From: Meandrina meandrites
Lineage: Eukaryota; Cnidaria; Anthozoa; Scleractinia; Meandrinidae
Direction of reading: 5' to 3'
Assembly: GCA_963693305.1 (NCBI GenBank)
Contig: OY855908.1
Coordinates: 27,380,305-27,444,304 of the forward strand
DNA: 64,000 bases
Position numbers and translations under genes: made by a program. Numbering within the stretch: the first letter of the stretch is position 1; each line of letters starts with the position of its first letter. Below the pieces are notes generated by a model, which was given only the letters and a program-made list of their open reading frames with translations, had not been told where the DNA came from and made no database searches. Of this stretch, positions 1 through 11,900 are shown piece by piece.

Positions 1-289
1 GACGGCGACCGGAAGTTGTTTTCATTTCCGGCATACGTTGTAGGTTGTGGCGTGAGGTCGTGGGAGGCCCGCGCAGACGTCAAAAAGCTGTTTTTCGCGG
101 TGTATAGAAAACGTGTGTAGATTTTTGCTTTTTTACTTCTTTAAATTTACAAATAAGCAAGAATTTTTTACCTTATTGCAGGATGAGTTGCCATTGATAT
201 TTGCCCAAGGTGACCAGGGAAAATGACTTTCTTTTGTCTTTTTTTAGGCCAAGTGTGTCATTTATCTGTGGTCGAGAACTGTGTCAAAG

Positions 290-1088
290 ATGGCGTCAAT
301 GGAAGAGCGAAAACTGAAGTAAGAAACTAAAATTAAAAGACCTTAAAAAGCCGTCTGATTTAACATAGATCACTTTGCAAATTTACATAACTTTTCTCTG
401 ATATATTTGTACTTTCAACTTTTATTTCAGGCAAATGGAATGGTCGGAAGAACACGATGTGTTGTTATTACGGGAAATGTTGGGCAGCAGTGTGTTTCTT
501 GTGAAAAAGGGAAGTCCTGCGCGTGGTCTGGCATGGGAGGCCATAGTAGAGAGACTCAATCGAATGGAATCTCCAAAATTTCAACTCAAGGACAAAAGAG
601 CAGTGAGAGAGAGATGGGTGCTCCTAAGGAAGAAATTTACGAAGAAAATGAGCGAGGAAGAAAAGGAGAGTGGAATCTCTGTGGATGATTTGACAGAGAA
701 AGAAGTGCTAATTGAAGAGTTAGTTTCGAGAGAAGATACTGCTACAGCTGACGCCGATCATGCCGCTAAACAACAAGATAAGAATAAGGAAACGGCCGAA
801 GATATCAGAAAGAAAGCGATGGAAAGCCTTAAGGAGACGAAGAAACGCAAATCAGGAAATGATGAAAATGATGGATCTCCAAAACGCCGCAAGTCAGGCC
901 AGAGATGTGCACAGCCGCTCATCGATTTTTTGAGAGAGAAGAGTGGTGCTGACCGTGAAGTTCGACAACAGGAGCTGGACATAAAAAAGAAAGAACAGGA
1001 AAGCCAACAGCAGGTTATGCAAGCACTCCTGCAACAGCAGCAGCAAATGAACGACGTGCTTCTTTCAGTGTTCCAGAAAATGTTATAA
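290..1088 (+). CDS. Myb/SANT-like protein of a PIF/Harbinger transposon
   Basis: Two exons can be read. Exon 1 (290-318) starts MASMEERKLK and ends at a GTAAG donor; exon 2 (431-1088) follows a TTTATTTCAG acceptor and keeps frame, giving about 228 residues. The N-terminal ~90 residues look like the trihelix/MADF-Myb fold found in the second protein of Harbinger elements (start MEWSEEHDVLLLREML, then a basic helix with RERWVLLRKKF). The middle is very basic (KKRKSG, PKRRKSGQR, probably nuclear localisation), followed by a glutamine-rich coiled coil ending FQKML. In this family the Myb-like protein binds the element and helps the transposase enter the nucleus and recognise DNA. The divergent transposase on the other strand supports the call. 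It could alternatively be a domesticated host regulator, but the adjacent transposase makes a transposon gene more likely. Confidence 0.75.
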
Positions 1089-1541
1089 GTAATCTCAGAC
1101 AATAAGCTTACGCCTATATGTTTTCGTTCAAAAACTTATGCTGAATAACTTGTCTTGTTTTTATTCGGATTTTAGGCTGTTGGTTTACTAAACGTTACTA
1201 AGGCATAAGTGACAAACAAATTTATGTTATTGTTCAAGTTGATATTTAAATGCTCAAATCATTAGAGCTGTTTTTATTCGGTTTTATGCTTGATGTTTGC
1301 TTGTGATTTAAATAACATGTGCACTAAATCAGTGTATACTGATGAGAAAAAACGTAAATGAGTGCCAGTATATATGTAAAACAAGAGTACAAAGGCTTGC
1401 TTAATTTTTTCCTGATACTGAGAAGTATTTTTTTATGTCAATTTCCCCCCTCCCCCCCATCCTACTGTTCATACCTTGGACTGAACCTTGCTACTCTGAA
1501 CAATAGTACTGAGTTCCACATACAGTGTAGACTTACAACAG

Positions 1542-2985
1542 TTACTGGAAATATTCCTCTAGTGTTGGAGGATCCAGTTCAAAATATTCAGAAGTCTGAT
1601 TGCCATATAAGCAAGTTATGGCATTGCGCAACACTGCACAAACAACATACATTTTACCCACAGTGCTTAGTCCTATTTTCAGATTCTTTTTGTAATCTAA
1701 AAACTTAAAAGAATTTATTATGTCCCCGAAGATCCACTCTACAGAGGTGCGTACAGTGCTCATAGCTGTATTATATGCTTCCATTTGTGGTGTAAGACGC
1801 GCTTGTCGAAATGGAGCCTGAAGATGAATTTGGAGAGGGTATGCAGGATCCCCGTAAACACACATGGGTGTTCCAGTTGGGGAAAATGCATATCTTCCTA
1901 AGTCATTTAACAGCCCAGAGTCAGCCAGCATCCCAGCATCGTGTTTACGACCCTCTGAAATGAAAATAAATAAATAGATATATTAGTTTTTTTTAAAGTT
2001 GTATTCTATAAAGGAAATTTTCATTTCAAAGGCACCTTGGAAATTAATTTACCATACCCTCTAGGAGTTACTGGTTTTCATTCATTTGCGCTAATCAAAT
2101 TTTGACTAACCTGCAGAGATCCCAATGTGGGGCTTGATAGGTAAGTTTTCTGAATCCCGGATCCTTAACTGAGGGCCTTTTTTTATGTTTTTATTAATAT
2201 TTTATAGTACAAAACCTAAAATCAACCTGTAGATTGGTTATCTTTTGGCAAATTTAGTAAAATTCCCTACATTGGGTGTGTGTAATTGGAAAGAATAGAA
2301 TAATGTAAATTAAGAGCTCACCTACTGGTCCAAAGATATTGCCAATCAATCCACTGGGTAAGGTAATGGACTGAAATTTCAGTCCATGTACCCTCTTGTG
2401 CCCGTTATAAACAACCCTTTGTCCAGTATCAGGTCTCGCGATTGGCCGAACAGTCCCATCTATAAAACCGAAGCAATTGTCTAAAGGCGATCCTTTTCTA
2501 GATATTGCTTCAGCATACGTCTGAAGAACAGCTGCATTTAGAACGTTTCTGTTCCAATCTGTGACTAGATGTGAGTGATTCTGATAGATGAAATCCAAGA
2601 CTTCATTTGTAATCAAACTCAAAACAGATACTGGTCTTGGAAATCGTGGCATCATATCACTGTATCGACAAGGGTAACTTGTCAGCCTCAGTAGCATGCA
2701 CAGCCCTTCGAGGCCATCACATAGGCTCCTCTGCTTACATTTGATCACCGCAGGGATTTGTAAGACATCTTCAAGCCGTGGAAGATCAGCATTCTCTATT
2801 CGAAATTCCGCCTTGCAGTCAGCTGGGGCCATATCATCTAAGTCGAACTTATCATAAGACTCATAACAGAAATCTGGGTTTTTTGACTGAAAGCAATCGT
2901 GCAGCAAAACGAATTCCTCATCCGAAATGGTGCTGTCATTGTGAGCTAGCAAAAGCATATCTCGAACATTTTTAAACTTGTTCAT
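1542..2985 (-). CDS. PIF/Harbinger DDE transposase (HARBI1-like), two exons
   Basis: Read on the minus strand, exon 1 runs 2985-2322 (first ATG, MNKFKNV) to a GTGAGC donor. Exon 2 runs 1954-1542 after a TTTTCATTTCAG acceptor. The phase-1 join restores the family motif G-P-V-E-G-R-K-H-D. The spliced protein is about 358 residues, close to the usual length of HARBI1-like transposases (~350). A catalytic triad of the DDE_Tnp_4 type is visible: first Asp in FGFIDGT (~176), second Asp in GDPAYP (~257), Glu in SVEWIFGD (~294). No frameshift or stop was seen, so the reading frame looks complete. The neighbouring divergent Myb-like gene is the normal partner. An in-frame stretch continues upstream of the chosen ATG to about 3006, so a further 5' exon cannot be excluded. 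Terminal inverted repeats were not located. Confidence 0.8.
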
Positions 2986-3006
2986 TTTTAACTCAGCTTG
3001 AAACAA

Positions 3007-3448
3007 ATACTCGCGAGAAAGGCCGTTCTTACTCGTTCTCAGCTAGCGTTGGCTCACCAGAGGACGCCACGCTGCTAAAGGTTTGTATTTGGCGGGAACA
3101 ACGTCGTACTCGATCCAGACCCTTTCGTACATGACCGTTGCCGTCGCTCCAGAAACATGAGTTGCTAAAGGTCCCTATTGTCGGGGCCAGACCCGATACT
3201 GACCATAATTTGATGACGTCATAAAAATGCCGTCTTAACGCAGTTCCATTGAACCACAGTAAGTCGCACTCTTCACACCTTTCTTTGTATCTATCCAAGG
3301 CTCCCAGCTGTTTACTAGAGCTTCATGATTCAGGAGCAAGCATGGCGTCTGTTGAAACGCTTTAGTTTTAGTCGAAACTAAAGCGTCTAAAGTTTGCAAC
3401 GTGCAAGGACCTGCCTGCTGCCCCTCGGGAAAGAGGACTCCCCTATAA
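3007..3448. other. Intergenic stretch with a short hairpin
   Basis: No recognisable gene. A small inverted repeat at about 3355-3392 (ACGCTTTAGTTTTAG against its complement) lies just before the tandem array. A minus-strand open frame (3029-3298) resembles nothing I know and is probably chance, or the right flank of the Harbinger element. Confidence 0.4.
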
Positions 3449-5399
3449 AAATGTCACGGAAAATCTACGTAGTGGCATTTCACCAGAAACGCCCAAAATG
3501 TACAATCAGGGCTACAAAATTGCATCTTTTTGTGGAGCTGGAGTGGAAGGTTGGTAGAATCTTCGTTGTGGCATTTCAACGGAAGGGTCCAAAATGTACA
3601 TTTAGAGTTACAAACTTGCGTGTCTTTGTGGAGCTGGAGTGGAAGTTAGGGAAAATCTACGTGGTGGCATTTCACCAGAAAGGCCCACTTGCATCTTTTT
3701 GTGGAGCTGATGTGGACTTGAATCTTTTAGTGGAGCTGATGTGGAAGTTATGGAAAATCTACGTGGCTGCATTTCACCAAAAAGGCCCAAAATGTATATT
3801 TAAAGCTACAAAAATGCATAGTTTTGTGGAGTTGGAGTCGAAGTTAGGGAAACTCTACGTGGTGGCATTTCATCAGAAAGGCCCAAAATGTAAATTTTCA
3901 TGCTAACCTGCCTTTTGTGTGGAACTTGTCTTCCATTTAGGGCCAACCTACGTACACGTGGTGCATTTCACCAGGAAGGCCTAAAATGTAAATTTAGAGG
4001 CACAAACTTGCACCTTTTTGTGGAGCTAGAGTGGAAGTGATGGAAACTCTGCGTGGTGGCATTTCACCAGGAAGGCCCAAAATGTCAACTAGAGCTACAA
4101 GCTTGCATCATGTTGTGAAGCTGATGTGGAAATTATTGAAAATCTACGTGCTGGCATGTCCACAGAGAAGTCCAAAATGTACATTAAGTTCTAGGAACTT
4201 GCAAATCTTTGTGGAGCTGGAGTTGAAGTCAGAGAAAATCTACGTGGTGGCATTTCACCAGGAACGCCCAAGATGTGCAACTAGAGCTAAAATCTTGCAT
4301 CTTTTTGTGGAGCTGGAGTTGAAGTGATGGAACATCTGCGTGGTGGCATTTCACCAAAATGCAAATTAAGAGATTGGAAGTCACGGAAAATCTGCTTTGT
4401 GACATTTCACCTGAAAGGCCCAAAATGAACAATTAAAGCCAAAATCTTGCATTTGTCTGTGGAGGTGATGTGGAAGTTATGGAAAATCTACGTGGTGGCA
4501 TTTCACCAGAGAGGCGCAAAATGTATATTTAAAGCTACAAAACTGCATATTTTTTTGGAGCTGAACTGGAGGTTATAGAAAATCTACGTGGTGACATTTC
4601 ACCAGGAAGGCGCAAAATGTGCAATTAAAGCAATTAACTTGCATCTTTTTGTGGTGCTCATGTGGAGGTTATGGAAAATCTACGTGGTGGCATTTCCCCA
4701 CAGAGGTCCTAAATGTATACATTAAGAGCTACAAACTTGCATATATTTGTGGGGCTGGAGTGGAAGGTAGAGAAAATCTTCGTGGTAGAATTTCACCCGG
4801 AAGGCCCAAAATGTGCAACTAGAGCTACAACCGTACATCAGTTTGTGCAGCTGATGTGGAAATTATGGAACATCTACGTGGTTGCATGTCCCCAGAAAGA
4901 TCCGAAATGTACATTAAGAGCTACAAACTTGCCTATCTTTGTGGACCTGGAGTGGAAGTGGTGGAAACTCTGCGTGGTGGCATTTCACCAGGAAGGCCCA
5001 AAATGTCAACTAGAGCTACAAGCTTGCATTATTTTGTGGAGGTAGTGTGGAAATTATGGAAAATCTACGTGTTGGCATTTCCCCAGAGAGGTCAAAAATG
5101 TATATTAAGAGCTACAAACTTGTATATTTGTGTGAAGCTGGAGTGGAAGTTAGAAAAAATCTACGTGGTGGCATCTCACCAGGAAGGCCTAAAATGTACA
5201 TTTAGAGGCACAAACGTGCATCTTTTTGTGGAGCTGGAGTGGAAGTTATGGAAAATCTACGTTGTGGCACATCACCAAAAGGCCCTAAATGTACAATTGA
5301 AACTAGAAACTTGCATATTTTTGTGGTGCTGATGTGGTTTTAATGGAAAATCTACGTTGCGGCATTTCCTAAATATACATAAAGAGCTACAAACTTGTC

Positions 5400-5632
5400 T
5401 ATTGGTGAGAGTGCGGAAGTCATCCTCAGAGTCAAGTGGAAAGTTGTTGTCAGTCGATGATGTTAACATAACATCATCGACTGACGACAACAACTTTTCA
5501 CTCTGAAGGTGACTTCCGCACAGGTTGTCGAAACGTCAGTCACCAACATCAGTTCTTCGCAGAACTACTCTCACCCGGACAATCACACTATACGAACTAC
5601 TGATACTCCTGGGTTCAAGCCATTTACTATGA
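5400..5632. mobile_element. Foldback insertion inside the 96-bp array
   Basis: About 230 bp unrelated to the array. The first half (about 5406-5521) is an inverted repeat centred on GATGTTAACATAACATC; arms include GTTGTTGTCAGTCGATGATG. The second half contains GTCACCAACATCAGTTCTTC and ACTACTCTCACCCGGACAAT. The array resumes on both sides (…CAAACTTGTCTAT before, GAAACTTGCATATC after). No transposase is encoded, so it is a non-autonomous element or a fragment of a larger one. Confidence 0.65.
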
Positions 5633-6138
5633 AACTTGCATATCTTTGTGGAGCTGGAGTGGAAGTTAGAGAAAATCTACGTGGTGGCATTTCACCAGGA
5701 AGGCACAAAATGTGCAACTAGAGCTACACGCTTGCATCATTTTGTGGAGCTGATGTGGACATTATGGAAAATCTACGTGGTGGCATGTCCCCAGAGTGGT
5801 TCAAAATGTACATTAAGAGCTACAAACGTGCATATCTTTGTGTAGCTTGAGTGGAAGTTAGAGAAAATCTACGTGGTGGCATTTCACCAGGAAACCAGGA
5901 AGGACCAAAATGTGCAAGTAGAGCTACAAACTTGCATCTTTTTGCGGAGCTGGAGTAGAAGTTGATGGAAAATCTGCGTGGTGGCATTTCACCAAAAAGG
6001 CCCAAAATGTACAATTAAAATTAGAAACTTGCATATTTTTGTGGTGCTGATGTGGGTTTAATGGAAAAGCTACGTGGTGGCATTTCCCCAGAGAGGTCCT
6101 AAATGCACATAAAGAGCCACAAACTTGCATATTGTTCG

Positions 6139-6200
6139 TGTAGTGTGATCGTCCGGGTGAGAGTAGTTCTGAGAAGAACTGATGTTGGTCACCGAAAATC
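6139..6200. mobile_element. Second, shorter copy of the foldback insertion, opposite orientation
   Basis: This ~60-bp segment (GTGTAGTGTGATCGTCCGGG … AACTGATGTTGGTCACC) is the reverse complement of about 5540-5605. It interrupts the array after CAAACTTGCATAT, the same place in the unit as the larger copy. Confidence 0.65.
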
Positions 6201-7238
6201 TACATTGTGGCATTTCACCAGAAAGGCCCAAAATGTACAATTAGAGCTAGAATCTTGCATCTTTTTGTGGAGGTCATGTGGAAGTTATGGAAAATCTACG
6301 TGGTGGCATTTCACTGGGAAGGCCCAAAATGTGCAATTAGAGTTACAAACTTGCGTTTTTCTGTCGAGCTGGAGTGGAAGTTACGTAAAATTTACGTGGT
6401 GGCATTTCAACAGAAAGGTCCAAAATGTACATTTAGAGCTACAAACGTGCACCTTTTTGTTGAGCTAGAGTGGAGGTGATGGAAAATCTCCGTGGTGGCA
6501 TTTCACCAGAAAGGCCCAAAATGTACAATTAAAGCTAGAAACTTGCATCTTTTTGTGGTGCTAAGCTGGAGGTTATGGAAAATCTAGGTGGTGGCATTTC
6601 CTCACAGAGGTCCAAAATGTACATTAAGAGCTACAAACTTGCATATCTTCGTTGAGCTGGAGTGGAAGTTAGAGAAAATCTACGTGGTGGCATTTCACCA
6701 GAAAGGACCAAAATGTTCGTTTAGAGCCACAGCTTGCATCTTTTTGTGGACCTTGAGTGGAAGTTAGGAAAAATCTACGTGGTGCATTTCCCCAGAAAGG
6801 CCAGAAATGTACATTTTGATACAGCATTGCACTTTTTTGTGTTTATTAGGCTAAAAGGTATGCTTAATTTACTAAGTGGCATTTCATTAGAAAGGCCCAA
6901 AATGTACATTTAGAGTTGCGAGCTTACATGTTGTTGTGGAGCTGGAGTTGAAGTTGGGCAAAATCTACGTGGTGACATTTTGCAAGTAATGCCGAAAATG
7001 TACGTTTTGTTAAAAACTTGGAGTCTTTTTGTAGGTCTCGAGTGAAAGTTATGCTTAATCTGCAAGGTGGCATTTCACCAGAAAATACCAAAAAGTACAT
7101 TAAGAATCACAAATTTGAATCTTATTGTGGAGCTGGTGTGGAATTTAGACAACATCTACGTGGTGGCGTTTCGCTAGAAAGGCCAGAAATGTACATTTTG
7201 ATACAAACTTCCTTTTTTTGTGGATATAGAGTGAAAGT

Positions 7239-7794
7239 TTAAGTGCCCATAGCGTCAATTTTTATGTTTTGTCAGTTGATTTTTCATAACACCCAATTAA
7301 CTTTTTCGAAATAATTTTTGCGATTTGCATAAAACGCATTTTTTTTTTATAATTTTTAAAGACGTTTAAATTTGGCGCCGTTTTGGTTCACCATTCGCAC
7401 TAGTATTCCTCGGGGTGAAGTACGTCGTGACATAAGAAGACGTGATTTGAATCTTGACTTATTTGACTTATAAACAAGCGCGATTTCTGCATTTAGTTCA
7501 AAATGGCGGAAAGGTGCGTTACCTCTATATGTAACAACGTTAAAGAAAACAACACCAGTCCTTATGCAATTCCTGAATCTACGTCACTTTTGAGCACGTT
7601 ATTCTTGTGATCAGAGGCAGGGGTCAAGAAAATATAATTCTGGTGCAATTCAAGAAAATATAATTTTGAAATTTTTAAAAATTCATAAAAAATTGCGTTT
7701 TATCCAAACAGAAAAAAAATTTCGCAGAAGTTCATTGGGTGAAATGTAGAATCATCTGAAAAATAAAAAAAATGTATACTTCATTGGCACTTTA
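7239..7794. mobile_element. DNA-transposon remnant with long inverted termini
   Basis: The ends are imperfect inverted repeats more than 120 bp long: TTTAAGTGCCC on the left pairs with GGCACTTTAA on the right. Inside, CACCCAATTAACTTTTTCGA on the left pairs with the TTCATTGGGTG segment near 7735 on the right, and both sides carry a complementary TAAAACGCA core. The ~550-bp element sits immediately after the last copies of the 96-bp array. It contains only a THAP-like stub, so it is probably a non-autonomous derivative of a THAP-type (P-element-like) transposon. Confidence 0.6.
7504..7611 (+). pseudogene. THAP-domain-like N-terminal stub
   Basis: A short frame starting ATGGCGGAAAGGTGCGTT encodes MAERCVTSICNNVKENN and stops after about 35 residues. 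The start and the C-x4-C spacing match the beginning of THAP zinc fingers, which bind DNA and occur in P-element-type transposases. The later Cys/His pair and the AVPTF-like box are missing, so it is a truncated remnant at best. The placement inside a transposon-like inverted repeat supports a transposase origin. The match is short and could be chance. Confidence 0.35.
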
Positions 7795-8950
7795 AGCCTA
7801 ATGAGTAAAAGGTGTTGAGATATAATATAACCAGCATTAGGGTTATCGTAGTACGTTTTAGAGTATTGAGCCAAACGATGACAGGAGCTCATTACGTGCG
7901 ACTCCACTGATTTTTATTGCCTCTTAGGGGTGACAATTAATTTTGGTCACGCACACTAATCGAGATTCTGCTTTAGCTGCTACTGCCCAGGTGATATGGC
8001 TGTGCGCATAACGGTACTGGCCAGACCGTTGGTTGGTGTTCGATGTGTGTCACTTGCTCTTTGTTTTTACCTTTTAGGGGCTCTTTTCGAAATCCCCAAC
8101 GAGAACCTCCGTCATTTTAAGGGGATCATCAATGTCGGTAGAAAATAGCTAGCCAGACTTTAGACACGAGAAAAGCAATCTTTTGTTTGGACAATCTTAA
8201 TCCACCCCAATTGAGTTTTTTTTGCACTGATTTTCCCTGCCATCTTTTTCTTTTAAAGAATCATTTTGTGATGTGAAATTTAACTCGAGTCTTATTCTTG
8301 TCGTGTTTGTTTTGAGCTGTACATAACACAAAATTAGACACCAAATCCTCTTTTCATTTTATTTAATTCTTTTTATGAATGTTCTTTTTAATTAATGTAA
8401 ATGCTGTATTTTCATCAATTAAAACGACATTATTTAAAGCACAATTCTATTTGTTTTTCCCAGTTTTTCTTAGTCAGGAAAAAAAAAACAACATAAAAAA
8501 GAAGCAAGCTGCAAAAAAGAAAGTGAAACAGAACAAAAGCTTTTGCTAATCATAAATTATTCATTGTTCTTTTTACTCTGAGTTGTCTCTTTTTTTTCTC
8601 TTTTTTTTCTTCAACAAACAATGATTGCTCTGCCGCCACCTTCCGATCCAGTGATCCCTTAAATCGGATAATGATCCTGCAATCGATCCTTCACTCGTTG
8701 AGATACAAAGAACACTTGAACAAATCTTTACTTGACTCGCCCGAGAGGCCAATTTGCCGACGATTGACTTATAATCATGGCGCTGTTGACATTTTCGTTA
8801 TCTTAAATCGGCGAAAACACGAAAATCCGGTCAGCGATTTCATTCTCAAGTGCGGAACCACAGGCACCCGAAATCACGCGAGTCGCCACAGCAAGTGATG
8901 GAACAGCGAGATAAATGAGATTTTACTGTGTGCCGATGCACGTTTTACAA
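7795..8950. other. AT-rich intergenic region, upstream of gene A
   Basis: I see no coding exon, RNA gene or clear repeat. Homopolymer A and T runs are common around 8480-8610. Any promoter of gene A would lie here, but no TATA box convincingly placed for the exon at 8951 could be chosen. Confidence 0.4.
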
Positions 8951-11900
8951 ATGAAGTCCGCCTTTCTCGTAGCGTCCTTGCTTTTGAATGCAACTGTTTT
9001 GTCAGGTAAGTGTTGCTGTTCAGTGTAATTTTAAAGCCAGACTCGATTTCTATAAACAAAACCCGACGTTCGGAAATAACATTCATCGCTTTTGTGGTCT
9101 CGAGCGCGAAGCTGTCGCATTTTCAACCGGGATTTTCAAGCACTCAAAACTCAATCACCATTACCTAGCCGAACTGTTCAGACTTATTATGTTTCTTCTC
9201 TTTCGTTTATCGTCTCTAAAAAGCAAACATACAGAAGGGCTGTCTGATGTAGTATCACAAATTTTCTATAAACTGCACTTGCTCTGAAGGGCAACGAAAA
9301 TTCCACATTGCTGTTTGAGATAACATTTGTTGAATAGACAGTCATCTGTGAAATGAATACGTTTTTTATCTGTTCAATTAGCGCGAAGACCTTAGCTTAA
9401 CCTTCAAAACATCCAAAACACACATTTGATTTAATTGATGCGCTTTGCTGATTGCTAAAAGCTTTTTGACAACCAATATTTTAGCATTGCTTGTAACATG
9501 TCTAAAGGACACCGACAACATTGACATTTGCCGATAATCAGAAATGGCGCCGCATTTTTCCTTCCCTTTTTCACTCGTCTCTCTGTGCATCTAACAATTC
9601 CTATCTCTATTTTGTGCATTTGTTCCCATTCTGTTGCAGTGAAGACTTCGAGAACATTGTGAACACACCTATTTTGAACTCAACTCGTTCCGCGCTTCGC
9701 CTATTCATAAGAACTATTTCCGCCGGCGTTTTTTTTTGCATTAGCATGAGCGGAAAGAACTTCAAGTTTGTTTTTATGATTATGACATTTTTCGGAAAGT
9801 AGATGTTGGATTCACGCGCGACCCAAGAAATCAAATATTTTATGGTCTTAGTGGTTTATAATCTGTCGAAATTCCGGTAATGCGTGGCCGAATGAGAAAC
9901 CTTTCCTTTCAGCTCTTGAGCTTGACTGGTTTGAGTTCCAAGCGGATTTTTGAGAAAAAAAAATCCTGATAAAATATGATATTCATTGCCTGTTGACGGA
10001 TGGAATATGTTAACTTCGAGTAGAAGGTGACTTTTTTTTTAACAAGGCTTAAGTGAGGTAAGTAAATCGGCTTGCGCGCTTAAGCGAGGAGAAGGAAAAA
10101 GAAAGGGAAAATGCTCTTATATCCCACGTCTGGTTTGTCTAATCCAATTTAATTTGGCCAAACCCATGACCTCTGGCATTAAGAATTAGGCTACCGGTAG
10201 CTCAAAGCGTTGTATTTTAAGAAATAAACCAAAATTATGCTTTGATATGATCAAAATCCCGCACAACTCCTCAGTACGTAATGTGATAGAGTTAATCGCC
10301 GTTCTCTAAAGGTTCGCCGAGCAAGAGCGAACACAACAAAAGAACCGCAACTCTGTTCCACTTCCTCAGTGACCACAAATTTCTAGTGGGGGTGGGTGTG
10401 GTAGTAACCTTTCACTGTACCCTCCCCCCCCCCCCCCCCGACCCCCTCCTGCTACCCGTTCCTCATCGCGAACGCGAGATCAGGACATTAAAGGGGCACT
10501 GTCACGGACATTGTTTGACTTTTTTAGTAAAACGGCACCAAAATTACGACTAAGTAGTTTCAACCATGCAGGAAACGCCCCTAAAACATAAAGGGAAGTA
10601 CATCTAGTAAATTGTTTAAAGAAGAGGGTGACCGTAAATAGTTTTCAAAAATTTTTCCAAACCACAAGGACAGAACTTGAAAAAGTCAGGCTGACTTTTT
10701 CAAGTTGAGATCTAAAGCTCCCGATGGTGTCGCAGTCACATCACTTTATATTTAGCTTCAGTACACTGGTATAGTAATTTTAAGAAAACTTGACCACTGT
10801 TAATAGGTTTTCAATGGTGTAAACATGTTTTTGGGCTGTTGAATTTTTGAAGGTATGCTCGTGACAGTGCCCCTTTAATATTACCATTTCACTTCTCGTA
10901 ATTTCGGTACGAATTAAATTTCACAACACAAACTTGTTTCTTGTCTAATGTTCTGATAATTGGGCGGTCAACAACGCAAATGATGAGTGCAAAGGAGACT
11001 TAACTGTTTCCGGTGGTAATTAATTAGAGCTTAATTAAATTCAATCCTAGCAAAACCGCAAGGTCGTGAGTAATAGTACTTTTTACCGAGTTTTGTTACA
11101 CAATCGAAAAGCTCTTTGTCAGTTTAATTGCCATTCTGTACCTTTCTCGGATTCACAAAAACTTCATATACGACAAAATCTATTCATTCCTCACCCCTAA
11201 AACAACAACAACAACAACAACGACGACGAAATGTCGACCAAATGCTGTCGTGACATATCGCTCCCGCCACCTTGGCGTTCGCGTGATAGGAAGCGATGAA
11301 AAGGCGGCTCATAAATGGGAGCTTTTCAGAAAATCGCCAATGAAATCAACTAAGCCACTGCTGTGCGTCTGAGGGTCACATTTTGCCGGCGACTTGGCAC
11401 ATAAGCCCTCGTGTGTAGCGATTTGGAAAAGATCCCACATTCGCAGACAGTGTTATATTAAGCGCCGGTGTGTTGGTAAACATGTATGAAGCGGTTTTTA
11501 TACCAAAATTAACTTGCTAATTTTCGTCTTTCTTTGTTCAAAACTTTGAACGAGTACGTCAACTTTGTGCAAACAACGTCGACTCTTTTGTACAAACAAC
11601 GTCTACTCTTTTGTACAAACAACGTCTACACTTTGGACGAACCTCAACTTTTTACGAACAACATCTGGATTGTACGAACAACGTTATTAACTTTGTGCAA
11701 AGAACGTCAACTTTGTTCAAACAACGTCCACACGTATACGAACAGCGCCGATTTGTCCACGAATATACGAGAAATTATCGAATGACCTGCGGGGGAAGGA
11801 TGCAAAACCAATAAATGTGATTTGTGTCACGCAACGGTATTACAGACTCGTCCGGAAACGTATGATTTTCGTACATTGTCATTTTATTTGGGACCGTAAT

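Larger units (their letters stand above)
290..3006. mobile_element. PIF/Harbinger DNA transposon (two divergent genes)
   Basis: The element is defined by its two coding regions, a Myb-like gene on + and a DDE transposase on -, whose 3' ends converge. This is a standard autonomous Harbinger layout. The region between the stop codons (1089-1541) holds only AT-rich untranslated sequence. I could not identify terminal inverted repeats or the 3-bp target duplication; the left end may lie before position 1. Confidence 0.7.
3449..7238 (+). repeat. Tandem array of a ~96-bp unit (satellite-like)
   Basis: A unit of about 96 bp recurs head to tail for nearly 3.8 kb, roughly 37 copies once insertions are removed. 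Recognisable pieces of each unit are AAAATCTACGTGGTGGCATT, CACCAGAAAGGCCCAAAATG and TTTTTGTGGAGCTGGAGTGG. The spacing measured between 6289 and 6385 is exactly 96. Because 96 is divisible by 3, many copies read through as a ~32-residue peptide repeat (KIYVVAFHQKGPKCT and similar), but frames shift and stop repeatedly, so I do not call a protein. Copies differ by several substitutions and small indels, so the array is not freshly amplified. Degenerate copies persist to about 7238. Confidence 0.9.

Noticed and set aside
758..1102. Minus-strand cysteine/serine-rich frame over the Myb-like gene
   Set aside because: It is the antisense reading of the glutamine/lysine-rich coding sequence.
3394..6479. 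Several 60-170 codon frames across the 96-bp array
   Set aside because: They arise from the 3n repeat length; frames break every few units and no start, signal or domain is evident.
11206..11230. ACAACAACA run as a CRISPR-like or regulatory array
   Set aside because: A simple microsatellite; no spacers, and the genome is eukaryotic.
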